Shown in pieces: positions 1-7,234 of a stretch of 42,975 bases of DNA (positions are counted from its first letter, which is position 1; each line of letters starts with the position of its first letter). Under the pieces are notes generated by a model. That model saw nothing but the letters and a program-made list of their open reading frames with translations, made no database searches and was not told where the DNA came from. A program made the position numbers and the translations under genes. This DNA comes from Micrococcaceae bacterium (GTDB lineage Bacteria > Actinomycetota > Actinomycetes > Actinomycetales > Micrococcaceae). The stretch spans positions 1 through 42,975 of the forward strand of contig JAODMR010000073.1 in the NCBI GenBank assembly GCA_025465475.1, given 5' to 3'.

Positions 1-602
1 ACCTCGGACTGGGTCTGCTCCAGCCACTGACGACGGGAGAGGACGACGTTGTTGCGGTTCTTGTCGAGCTCGATGATCTTCGCCTCGAGCTCGCGGCCCA
101 CGTAGGGCTGGAGGTCGCGGACGCGGCGCATCTCGACCAGCGAGGCGGGAAGGAACCCGCGCAGACCGATGTCGAGGATCAGGCCGCCCTTGACGACCTC
201 GATGACGATGCCGGTGACGACCTCGTCGGCTTCCTTCTTCGCCTCGATCGTGCCCCAGGCGCGCTCGTACTGAGCCCGCTTCTTGGAGAGGATCAGACGG
301 CCTTCTTTGTCTTCCTTGGTCAACACCAGGGCTTCGACCTGATCACCGACGGAGACGACGTCCCCGGGATCAACGTCATGCTTGATGGACAGCTCACGGG
401 AAGGGATGACACCTTCGGTCTTGTAACCGATGTCGAGCAGAACCTCGTCGCGGTCAACCTTGACGACCGTTCCTTCAACGAGGTCTCCGTCGTTGAAGTA
501 CTTGATGGTGGCGTCAATTGCTGCGAGGAAGTCCTCAGCCGTCCCAATGTCGTTGATGGCGACCTGGGGGGTGCTGGTCTTCTCGGGGGTCGTGATGGTC
601 AT
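1..602 (-). CDS. rpsA: 30S ribosomal protein S1 (N-terminal part, runs off left edge)
   Basis: This is the first 200 codons of ribosomal protein S1, which binds mRNA and helps start translation on the 30S subunit. Reading leftward from ATG at 602, the protein begins MTITTPEKTSTPQVAIND. It contains a first S1 repeat with GDLVEGTVVKVDRDEVLLDI and the start of a second with VVTGIVIEVVKGGLILDIG followed by LRGFLPASLVE, both typical of S1. The reading frame has no stop up to base 1, so the C-terminal repeats lie outside. GGAGT lies 9 nt before the ATG (complement of 612-616) and fixes the start. A promoter is visible at 659-687. No partner gene is visible downstream in the window. Confidence 0.97.
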   Translation of the reverse strand, partial: MTITTPEKTSTPQVAINDIGTAEDFLAAIDATIKYFNDGDLVEGTVVKVDRDEVLLDIGYKTEGVIPSRELSIKHDVDPGDVVSVGDQVEALVLTKEDKEGRLILSKKRAQYERAWGTIEAKKEADEVVTGIVIEVVKGGLILDIGLRGFLPASLVEMRRVRDLQPYVGRELEAKIIELDKNRNNVVLSRRQWLEQTQSE

Positions 603-658
603 GTAGTAGGGACTCCGATGTGGATAGATGAATGATTACGCGCACTACGCGCCCGTTT

Positions 659-687
659 AGTCTAGTCGGGCGGGTCGACGATGGCAA
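659..687 (-). promoter_or_regulatory. Probable rpsA promoter
   Basis: On the minus strand, TTGCCA (687-682), a 17-bp spacer and TAGACT (664-659) form a sigma-70-type promoter pointing at rpsA. Transcription would start near 652, giving a leader of about 50 nt. The leader contains a short GC hairpin, GCGC/GCGC, around 638-653. S1 autoregulates through its leader in some bacteria, but nothing here proves that. Confidence 0.55.
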
Positions 688-774
688 AGCAGGCACCCGT
701 CGCGCCCACCAGACAAAGGCCCGGGGGAAAGCAGCAAATACCGGCCAGGCTGTCCCTGTCGGGTCCATTGAGGC

Positions 775-843
775 AGGGCCCGACGTCGGTCCAGCCCGCC
801 TTTGGACGTCGGCGCAGCAAGCCTTCGGATGTCAGCGCAGCAC
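775..843. repeat. Degenerate 23-bp tandem repeat upstream of the permease
   Basis: Units at 798-820 and 821-843 abut and match at 19 of 23 positions, sharing GCCTT, GG, GTC and GCGCAGCA. A more diverged third unit at 775-797 keeps the GACGTC core. The array sits between the rpsA promoter and the permease start. Apart from this array and the promoter, the 603-889 gap shows nothing that looks coding. Confidence 0.5.
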
Positions 844-889
844 GCTTTGATGGCCGCGGCGCGTGGAAGGTCGGTGCAAGGATGGAGCG

Positions 890-1648
890 GTGCAAAACTC
901 GACGCTGCTGAACACGGGCTCCGCTGCCTGGATCCTGTTGGGAATACTGCTCGCCGCCGCTGCGGCGGTGTGGCAGGTGGGGCTGGCGCGCCGCGCGACG
1001 GACATGGTGGTGGCGGGGGCACGGGCCCTGCTGCAGTTGGGACTCGTGGCCCTGCTCATTGCCTGGCTTGCGGGGCGGCCCGGCCCGGCCCTGTTGTTCG
1101 TGAGCCTGATGTTCGCCGTCGCCACGTGGACTTCCGGCCGTCGGATCGCGCCGCGGGGACGGTGGTGGCTCGCTGCTGTTCCGATCGCCGCGGGCGTCCT
1201 GCCGGTTGGGGCACTGATGTTTGCGACAGGAGTGTTGCCCTGGGACGCGTTGGCACTGATCGCTGTGCTGGGTCAGCAGATCGGCGGGGCGATGGCGACC
1301 ACCACGGTTGCAGGTCGCCGGGTGCGGGACGAGTTGGTGTTGCGGCACGGTGAGGTGGAGGCCGCCGTCGCCCTGGGTTTCACCTGGCAGGCCGCACGCC
1401 TGCTGCCTGCCAGGCCCGCAGCGGGCGAAGCGGTATTGCCGGCGCTGGACCAGACGCGCACGGCCGGCATGGTCACGCTGCCTGGAGCGTTCGTGGGGCT
1501 GGTGCTGGGCGGTGCCGCGCCCCTGGATGCCGGCATGATCCAGTTGCTGGTGCTGGTGTCCCTGCTGGCGGTGAACTCGCTCGCTGCGTGGGCCACGTTG
1601 CTGCTGGCCTCCCGTAACGCCTGGGAACAGCCGGTCCCGCCTCAGTGA
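890..1648 (+). CDS. FetB/YbbM-type ABC transporter permease (UPF0014), orphan
   Basis: The 252-residue product is a hydrophobic membrane protein with about seven predicted transmembrane segments. It carries the family's conserved block GQQIGGAMATTTVAGRRVRDE and a second conserved stretch, RTAGMVTLPGAFVGLVLGG. In E. coli, FetB is the permease of the FetAB exporter implicated in iron homeostasis. I chose GTG at 890 over an in-frame ATG at 863 because AAGGA lies 8 nt upstream and the nine extra residues are polar and unlike the family. No FetA-type ATPase is adjacent: polA follows tail-to-tail, with the last 7 bases overlapping. The family call is secure; the substrate is inferred from E. coli only. 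Confidence 0.85.
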   Translation: MQNSTLLNTGSAAWILLGILLAAAAAVWQVGLARRATDMVVAGARALLQLGLVALLIAWLAGRPGPALLFVSLMFAVATWTSGRRIAPRGRWWLAAVPIAAGVLPVGALMFATGVLPWDALALIAVLGQQIGGAMATTTVAGRRVRDELVLRHGEVEAAVALGFTWQAARLLPARPAAGEAVLPALDQTRTAGMVTLPGAFVGLVLGGAAPLDAGMIQLLVLVSLLAVNSLAAWATLLLASRNAWEQPVPPQ

Positions 1649-4398
1649 CCCGCTTCGTGCCAGCTGGTTCCGACGCCGACCTGCACATCCAGCGGCACCG
1701 TGAGCTCCGCCGCTGACCCCATTTCCGCGATGACCAGCTGTTCCACCACGTTGCGCTCCCCCGGGGCCACTTCCAGCAGCAACTCGTCATGGACCTGCAG
1801 GAGCATCCGCGACTTCAGCTCCTGCCGCTTGAGCTCCCGGTCGACGCCGAGCATCGCTTTTTTGATGATGTCCGCGGCCGAGCCCTGGATGGGTGCGTTC
1901 AGCGCGGCCCGCTCCGCCATTTCACGTAGCTGCCGGTTGGTGCTGGACAGGTCGGGAAGGTAGCGGCGGCGGCCCTCGATGGTGGAGGTGAATCCGTCGA
2001 TCCGGGCCTGTTCGACGACGCCGCGCAGGTAGTCCCGCACCGCACCGAACCGGTTGAAGTAGTCCTTCATCAGGGTCCGGGCCTCGTCGACCGAAACGTT
2101 CAGCTGCTTGGACAGGCCGAAGGAGCTCAGCCCGTAGACCAGGCCGTACGACATGGCCTTGACCTTGGAACGCATGGCGCTGGTGACATTTTCCGGGGCG
2201 ACGCCGAAGACGTGTGAGCCGACGAAGCGGTGCAGGTCCTCCCCTTCGCGGAACGCCTGGATCAGGCCCTCGTCCCCGGACAGGTGGGCCATGATCCGCA
2301 TTTCGATCTGCGAATAATCGGCCGTGAGCAGCAGCTCATTGCCGGGTGATACGACGAAGACCTCGCGGATGCGGCGGCCCTCCTCGGTGCGGATCGGGAT
2401 GTTCTGCAGGTTGGGATTGTTGGAGGACAGCCTGCCGGTGGCGGCGATGTTCTGCACGTAGGTCGTGTGGATGCGGCCGTCATCAGCGATGGCCTTCTTC
2501 AACCCCTCCACCGTTTGGCGCAGCTTGCTCGCGTCCCGATAGGTCTGCAGCTCCACCAGGAAGGGGTGGCCTGTTTTGACCGTCAGGTCCGCCAGGGCAT
2601 CCGCATCCGTGGAGTACCCGGTCTTGATTTTCTTGGTCTTGGGCATGTCCAGTTCGTCGAACAGCACGGTCTGCAGCTGTTTGGGCGAGCCCAGGTTCAC
2701 CTCGTGCCCGATCGCGGCGAAGGCTTTGCGCTGGGCCGTGTCGATAGTCATGGTGAAGTCGGTCAGCAGCTGGTCCAGCTGATCCTGGGACACGCCGATG
2801 CCGGTGAGTTCCATGCCGGCGAGCACCCGGGCCAGTGGCAGTTCGAGTTCGCCGAGCAGCCGGTTGGCGCCCCGGTCCAGCACCTGTCCCACGAAGTGTT
2901 CGCTGAGTTGCAGGGCCACGTAGGCCCGCAGCACGGCGTCGGGAATCGTCGTGTCGTTCTCCAGTCCCAAGGCCAGCTGGCCGGTTGTCGGCGTGCCCGT
3001 CGGGAGCAGGGAAATTTTCAAGTGCACCAGGCTGAGGTCTGCGAGTTCGTAGCTGCGCCGGTCGGGCTGGATCAGGTAGCCGGAAATGGAGGTGTCATCC
3101 ACCACGCCATCCAGGTTGAAGCCGCGCGCGTAGAGGGCTTTGTAGGCGGCTTTGAAGTCGTGCACCACCTTGGGCGCGTTCCGGTCGCCAAGCCACCCGG
3201 CCAGCACCTGTTCGGCTGAGGCGTCCAGGTCAACGAGGTCCAGGTAGCAGGCAGCATTGTTGGTGGACAGGGCCAGGCCCAAAGCATCCAACCCGGCGGA
3301 GGTGGATTCAACCACCACCTGCAGGCCGGTCTGCGCCTGGTTGGTGGCCGCCAGCCAGTCCTGCAGTTCCGCCGCGCCGCTGAGGACCTGGTGCGTCGGT
3401 GCGACGTGGCTTTCGGCGGGGCTGCTGTCCTCGGCTTCACCGAAAAGCTCAAACAACCGCTTCCGCAGCGCGTTGAACTGGAGCGCGTCGAAAAGTTCCT
3501 CCACCATGTCCCGGTCCGGGTGCTGCAGGACCATGGCGTCGAGCACCACTGGCAACTCCAGGTCCCGCAGGAGGTGATTCAGGCGCCGGTTCCGTTTCAC
3601 GCTGTCCACGTGCTCACGCAGGGCGTTGCCCACCTTGCCGCCAATGGCGTCAAGGTTCTCCAGCACCCCATCCAGGCCGCCGTACTGGTTGATCCATTTG
3701 GCAGCGGTTTTCGGCCCGACGCCGGGCACGCCGGGCAGGTTGTCGGCGGTCTCCCCCACCAGGGCCGCCAAGTCGGGGTACCGGGCGGGAGAAACAAAGT
3801 ATTTGGCCTCCACCGCGGCCGCGTCCATCGGCGGTATGTCGGAGATGCCCTTTTTGGGGTACAGCACCGAGACCTTGTCGGTGATCAGCTGGAACGCGTC
3901 ACGGTCCCCGGACACCACCAGTACCTCCCACCCGGCAGCTTCGCCCTGGGTGGCGAGGGTGGCGATGATGTCGTCCGCTTCGTACCCCTCAACCGAGATG
4001 GTGGGAATCCGCATGGCTTCCATCACCTTGATGATCAGGTCGACCTGGCCGTGGAAGGCCTCCGGCGTGCTGGACCGGCCTTCCTTGTATTCGGTGTATT
4101 CGATCGAACGGAACGTCGGGGTATCCAGGTCGAAGGCCACTGCGACGTGGGTGGGCTTCTGTTCCCGGATCATTGCTATCAGCATGGCGGTGAAGCCGTG
4201 CACGGCATTGGTGTGCTGGCCGGTATCGGTGGAGAAGTTTTCTGCCGGAAGGGCATAAAAAGCTCGGAACGCCATGGAGTGACCATCGATCACCAGCAGC
4301 CTCTTGGGGCCGTCGGCCGGAGCCGCCACCGCCGCCGTGGGGGCCGCAGCCGTAGAGGTTTCGGCCGGGACGGGAACGGTTTTGGTTGTTTCACTCAC
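1642..4398 (-). CDS. polA: DNA polymerase I
   Basis: This 918-residue enzyme fills gaps and removes primers and flaps during replication and repair. The N-terminal 5' nuclease domain shows LLVIDGHSMAFRAFYAL, EGYEADDIIATLA and VSGDRDAFQLI. The middle domain, where proofreading exonuclease would sit, lacks the DxE motif (VVVESTSAGLD instead), so it is probably inactive. The C-terminal polymerase domain has TADYSQIEMRIMAHL (motif A), RSKVKAMSYGLVYG (motif B) and LLQVHDELLLEV (motif C). Motif B carries Tyr where E. coli has Phe762. GTG at 4398 is favoured over ATG at 4419 because TAGGCT lies 7 nt upstream, suggesting a leaderless mRNA. It is divergent from the thioesterase gene. Confidence 0.97.
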   Translation of the reverse strand: MSETTKTVPVPAETSTAAAPTAAVAAPADGPKRLLVIDGHSMAFRAFYALPAENFSTDTGQHTNAVHGFTAMLIAMIREQKPTHVAVAFDLDTPTFRSIEYTEYKEGRSSTPEAFHGQVDLIIKVMEAMRIPTISVEGYEADDIIATLATQGEAAGWEVLVVSGDRDAFQLITDKVSVLYPKKGISDIPPMDAAAVEAKYFVSPARYPDLAALVGETADNLPGVPGVGPKTAAKWINQYGGLDGVLENLDAIGGKVGNALREHVDSVKRNRRLNHLLRDLELPVVLDAMVLQHPDRDMVEELFDALQFNALRKRLFELFGEAEDSSPAESHVAPTHQVLSGAAELQDWLAATNQAQTGLQVVVESTSAGLDALGLALSTNNAACYLDLVDLDASAEQVLAGWLGDRNAPKVVHDFKAAYKALYARGFNLDGVVDDTSISGYLIQPDRRSYELADLSLVHLKISLLPTGTPTTGQLALGLENDTTIPDAVLRAYVALQLSEHFVGQVLDRGANRLLGELELPLARVLAGMELTGIGVSQDQLDQLLTDFTMTIDTAQRKAFAAIGHEVNLGSPKQLQTVLFDELDMPKTKKIKTGYSTDADALADLTVKTGHPFLVELQTYRDASKLRQTVEGLKKAIADDGRIHTTYVQNIAATGRLSSNNPNLQNIPIRTEEGRRIREVFVVSPGNELLLTADYSQIEMRIMAHLSGDEGLIQAFREGEDLHRFVGSHVFGVAPENVTSAMRSKVKAMSYGLVYGLSSFGLSKQLNVSVDEARTLMKDYFNRFGAVRDYLRGVVEQARIDGFTSTIEGRRRYLPDLSSTNRQLREMAERAALNAPIQGSAADIIKKAMLGVDRELKRQELKSRMLLQVHDELLLEVAPGERNVVEQLVIAEMGSAAELTVPLDVQVGVGTSWHEAGH

Positions 4399-4405
4399 AG
4401 GTGCC

Positions 4406-4411
4406 AGCCTA
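4406..4411 (-). promoter_or_regulatory. -10 box for leaderless polA transcript
   Basis: TAGGCT on the minus strand ends 7 nt before GTG 4398. No Shine-Dalgarno sequence precedes either candidate polA start. No clear -35 is visible. Confidence 0.45.
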
Positions 4412-4417
4412 GTTGGC

Positions 4418-4885
4418 ATGACAGCTAATTACACACCGAACCCCTTCCTTGCCGAGCTGCAAGCTGCGGGCATTCCGGAAGACATGCACGGCTGGCTGGG
4501 CGGTTTCGGCGTCGGTGCGCTGGTGGTGCGGATGGGCATCCGGTTCCTGGAAATGAGCCCGGAACGCACTGTCGGCACCATGCCGGTCGAAGGCAACACC
4601 CAGGTGGCAGGAATTCTCCACGGCGGCGCCCACGTGGTGCTGGCCGAGACGCTGGGCTCCTTCGCGGCGGGGATTCATGCGGGCAGGGACCGGATGGCAG
4701 TGGGCATCGAGGTGGGGGCAACCCACCACCGGAGCATCGCGTCAGGACTGGTGACCGGGACCTGCACAGCCATCCACCTGGGCCGGACCCTTGCCACGCA
4801 TGAGATCGTGATGACCGACGAGCAGGGCCGCCGTCTTTCCACTGCCCGCATCACCAACATGATTTTGGATCAGCGCAGCGCGTAG
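4418..4885 (+). CDS. Hotdog-fold thioesterase (PaaI/YdiI-MenI-like)
   Basis: The 155-residue protein has the hotdog thioesterase signature: GNTQVAGILHGGAHVVLAE followed by TLGSFAAG, with Glu of VLAET as the presumed catalytic residue. The C-terminal RRLSTARITNMILD strand is also typical. Closest by eye are the YdiI/MenI-type enzymes that hydrolyse 1,4-dihydroxy-2-naphthoyl-CoA in menaquinone synthesis, but PaaI-type aryl-CoA thioesterases look similar, so the substrate is open. ATG 4418 starts the conserved protein; the longer reading frame upstream overlaps polA and is low complexity. No Shine-Dalgarno is visible. The start sits in CATG, shared with a possible polA ATG on the other strand. 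The 3' end overlaps the next convergent gene by 16 nt. Confidence 0.85.
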   Translation: MTANYTPNPFLAELQAAGIPEDMHGWLGGFGVGALVVRMGIRFLEMSPERTVGTMPVEGNTQVAGILHGGAHVVLAETLGSFAAGIHAGRDRMAVGIEVGATHHRSIASGLVTGTCTAIHLGRTLATHEIVMTDEQGRRLSTARITNMILDQRSA

Positions 4886-5406
4886 GCGAGCTCCACGACT
4901 CCGCTGCCCAGCCGTCGTTCGCTGCGCAGTTCCAGCGGGAAGGTGGGTCCGGCCAGGGGAAGGAGCGGTTTGCCGCTGCCCAGCAGGACCGGCACGATGG
5001 TGAGCAGCAACTCGTCGAGCAGCCCCGCGGCGAAGAACTGGGCGGCCAGGTTTCCGCCGCCCACCATCCAGATGTTCCGCCCTGCGGCGGCTTCCAGCGC
5101 GGCAGCGTGCACTGCTTCGATGCTGCCCCGGACGTAGGAGATGGTTCCGTCGTCAAAGGGCGGAAGGTCCTGGTGGGAAAAGACCCACGCGGGCAGGGCC
5201 GGATACGGCCACGGCTCGTTGGTTGCCAGCAGAAAGCGGTACGTGTCGGCGCCCATGATGACGGCGCCGACCCCCGCCAGGAACGGGTCGTAGGATTCCG
5301 CGAAGCCCTCGAAACCGTTGAACTGCAGTAGCCAATCCAGGTTTCCGTCAGCCGTGGCGATGTACCCGTCGATCGAGCTTGCGACGTAGTACTGGGTGGC
5401 GGCCAT
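4870..5406 (-). CDS. Dihydrofolate reductase family protein (RibD C-terminal-like)
   Basis: The 178-residue protein matches the stand-alone RibD_C/DHFR-like reductases. It begins YYVASSIDGYIATADGNLDW (substrate region), has GAVIMGADTYRF, and the NADPH-binding segment NIWMVGGGNLAAQFFAAGLLDE, then LLTIVPVLLGSGKPLL. Such proteins are common in actinobacteria and most have no proven substrate. TAGCAT ends 5 nt before ATG 5406, so the mRNA is probably leaderless. It is convergent with and overlaps the thioesterase gene; the phosphate-transport operon on the same strand ends 22 nt upstream. Confidence 0.85.
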   Translation of the reverse strand: MAATQYYVASSIDGYIATADGNLDWLLQFNGFEGFAESYDPFLAGVGAVIMGADTYRFLLATNEPWPYPALPAWVFSHQDLPPFDDGTISYVRGSIEAVHAAALEAAAGRNIWMVGGGNLAAQFFAAGLLDELLLTIVPVLLGSGKPLLPLAGPTFPLELRSERRLGSGVVELAYALR

Positions 5407-5411
5407 GCCTC

Positions 5412-5417
5412 ATGCTA
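5412..5417 (-). promoter_or_regulatory. -10 box for leaderless DHFR-family gene
   Basis: TAGCAT on the minus strand is separated from ATG 5406 by the five bases GAGGC. The GAGG could instead be a very close Shine-Dalgarno, so this is tentative. Confidence 0.35.
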
Positions 5418-5428
5418 GCGGCGCTCCG

Positions 5429-5653
5429 TTAGGAGTGGAAGGCGGGCACAATCAGGTAGACGCCGTACAACACGCCGACGGCGCAGACGGCGAAGCAGGC
5501 GTACGCAGCGGCGCGGGCAACCCTGGTGCTGGGCACCGAGTCGTCGACGCTCACAGCGTAGAGGCGTACCCCCAGGGCATAGAGGCCAACAATGACCACT
5601 GCGGCGATCAGGGTTGCCGCAGCGACGGTCAGGAATGCGATCCAGTCGATCAT
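5429..5653 (-). CDS. Small two-TM membrane protein of the phosphate-transport operon
   Basis: The 74-residue protein has two hydrophobic segments, roughly residues 5-30 (IAFLTVAAATLIAAVVIVGL) and 48-70 (AAYACFAVCAVGVLYGVYLI), joined by a short polar loop RLYAVSVDDSVPSTRVAR. The start codon overlaps the phosphate transporter's stop in the string TAATG, so the two are almost certainly co-transcribed and translationally coupled. I do not recognise a named family. Its position suggests an accessory role to the transporter, which is inference. Confidence 0.75.
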   Translation of the reverse strand: MIDWIAFLTVAAATLIAAVVIVGLYALGVRLYAVSVDDSVPSTRVARAAAYACFAVCAVGVLYGVYLIVPAFHS

Positions 5654-7041
5654 TACCGGTCCCCTTGCTTGTTCGGACGGCCGGCTGCACCGTCAACAGC
5701 TGTAGCGCCAGTTCGGGTTCCCGCGGGAGCGGGCGAGGGGGCTGACGGCTGCTCGGGTGCGTTCCTGGCCTGCAGCTCGGCGGCTTCCCGGTCAGCTGCC
5801 TTCTTTTGCAGGCGCACCACCTTTGCTTCGCGGGCTGCGGTTTTCCGGGCCCGTGCCTCCAGCCGACGGCGCTCCTTCTTACTGGGAATGCGGACGGCGC
5901 CACCGACGGCGGCGACCTCGCTGATGGCGTTGCTGTGATCCACGCGTTCGCGCTGGGAGAGCACGAAGATCCACACGATGGCGGTCAGGCCGACGATGGC
6001 GTCAATGGTGACCCCGACCGGGCCGAAGCGGGCGATGAAGGCGGCCAATCCACCGACGACGGCCGCGGCGGGCAGCGTGAAGAGCCACGCCAGGGCGATC
6101 TTGCCGATCGCCCGCCAGCGGACGGTCGAGCCGCGGCGGCCCAGGCCGGAACCGACCACGGAGCCGGAGGCGACGTGGGTGGTGGACAGCGCAAAGCCCA
6201 GGTGCGAGGACGCCAGGATGGCGGCCGCCGTGCTGGTCTCCGCGGCGAAGCCCTGCGCGGGCTTAACATCGGTCAGGCCGCTGCCCAGGGTGCGGATGAT
6301 GCGCCAGCCACCCACGTAGGTGCCCAGGGCGATGGCCAGGGCGCAGGCGGTGATGACCCACAGTTCAGGCCCGGTGCCGCCGGTCTGCAGGCCGGCGGAG
6401 ATCAGGACGAGCGTGACGATGCCCATCGTTTTTTGGGCGTCATTGGTTCCGTGCGCCAGGGCGACCAGCGAGGAGGAGAAGACCTGTCCGTAACGGAATC
6501 CGCCGCGTTTCTGCACCAGTTTGTCGCCGGAATCCGGATCGGTGCGTCGCGTGATGGCGTACGCCAGCCGGGTGCAGAGGTAAGCGACGCAGCCGGCGAT
6601 CAGTGGCGCGAGGACGGCCGGTAGGAGGATCTTGGAGAGCAGCACCGTAGGGTTGATCGACTCGAAGCCGATGCCGACGATCGCCGCGCCCACCAGCCCG
6701 CCGAACAGGGCGTGCGAGGAGCTGGACGGCAGGCCCAGCAGCCAGGTGACCATGTTCCAGAGCACGGCGCCGAGCAGGCCGGCGAAAATCAGTTCCGGCG
6801 TGATGGCGACTCCGCCGCTGCCCTCACGGATCAGGCCCCCGGAGATGGTTTTGGCCACCTCGGTGGAGAGGAAGGCGCCCACCAGGTTCAAGACGGCGGC
6901 CAGGGCCACGGCTGTCTTGGGCTTGATGGCACCGGTCGCAATGGGGGTGGCCATGGCGTTCGCGGTGTCGTGGAAACCGTTGGTGAAGTCGAAGAAGAGG
7001 GCCAGTGCTACGACAAGCACCACCATGAAGGTGAGATCCAC
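5653..7041 (-). CDS. pit: PiT-family inorganic phosphate transporter
   Basis: The 462-residue integral membrane protein carries the PiT signature FDFTNGFHDTANAMAT near residue 18 and the second-half repeat GQVFSSSLVALAHGTNDAQKT split as SSSLVALAHGTNDAQKTMG around residue 190. These transporters bring in phosphate, often as a metal-phosphate complex, with protons. The last ~90 residues form an unusual cytoplasmic tail, rich in Lys, Arg, Ala and Pro (KKERRRLEARARKTAAREAK, then PSAPSPAPAGTRTG). The start is GTG at 7041. A promoter is visible at 7175-7202, giving a leader of about 125 nt. The small membrane gene follows directly. Confidence 0.93.
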   Translation of the reverse strand: MDLTFMVVLVVALALFFDFTNGFHDTANAMATPIATGAIKPKTAVALAAVLNLVGAFLSTEVAKTISGGLIREGSGGVAITPELIFAGLLGAVLWNMVTWLLGLPSSSSHALFGGLVGAAIVGIGFESINPTVLLSKILLPAVLAPLIAGCVAYLCTRLAYAITRRTDPDSGDKLVQKRGGFRYGQVFSSSLVALAHGTNDAQKTMGIVTLVLISAGLQTGGTGPELWVITACALAIALGTYVGGWRIIRTLGSGLTDVKPAQGFAAETSTAAAILASSHLGFALSTTHVASGSVVGSGLGRRGSTVRWRAIGKIALAWLFTLPAAAVVGGLAAFIARFGPVGVTIDAIVGLTAIVWIFVLSQRERVDHSNAISEVAAVGGAVRIPSKKERRRLEARARKTAAREAKVVRLQKKAADREAAELQARNAPEQPSAPSPAPAGTRTGATAVDGAAGRPNKQGDR

Positions 7042-7092
7042 CGGCGATCCAATCTGAGAGGCAAAAAGCGGACTGCTGACGTTGAAACCGTG

Positions 7093-7170
7093 TCATCCGC
7101 TGTCGGTCAACTGGCCGGTCAGGGTGCTGATGGCCGTCAGGAGTTCAACATGGTCCGGTATCGGAACCAC
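7093..7170 (-). other. Possible 25-codon upstream ORF in the pit leader
   Basis: A GTG at 7170 opens a frame reading VVPIPDHVELLTAISTLTGQ and ending LTDSG before TGA at 7095-7093. Codon third positions are mostly G or C (19 of 25), like the neighbouring genes. It lies between the predicted promoter and the pit start. There is no Shine-Dalgarno. It could be a leader peptide, a gene remnant or chance. Confidence 0.25.
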
Positions 7171-7174
7171 ATCG

Positions 7175-7202
7175 ATACTACGTGCTTCCGTTCCCTTGAC
7201 AA
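7175..7202 (-). promoter_or_regulatory. Probable promoter of the pit operon
   Basis: On the minus strand, TTGTCA (7202-7197), a 16-bp spacer and TAGTAT (7180-7175) give a sigma-70-type promoter pointing at pit. I see no PHO-box-like direct repeat. Confidence 0.45.
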
Positions 7203-7225
7203 AAGGCTGCTGCGCCGCAGGTGCC
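7201..7225 (-). terminator. Weak terminator-like hairpin after the crt operon
   Basis: Immediately past the crtEb stop, the minus strand reads an imperfect GGC..CTG/CAG..GCC hairpin followed by TTTT. The stem is short and interrupted, so termination here is only plausible. Confidence 0.3.
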
Positions 7226-7234
7226 TTCCGGTCG

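Noticed and set aside
4417-4420. CATG giving face-to-face ATG starts of polA and the thioesterase
   Set aside because: Attractive, but the polA ATG has no Shine-Dalgarno or TANNNT box, while GTG 4398 has TAGGCT 7 nt upstream.
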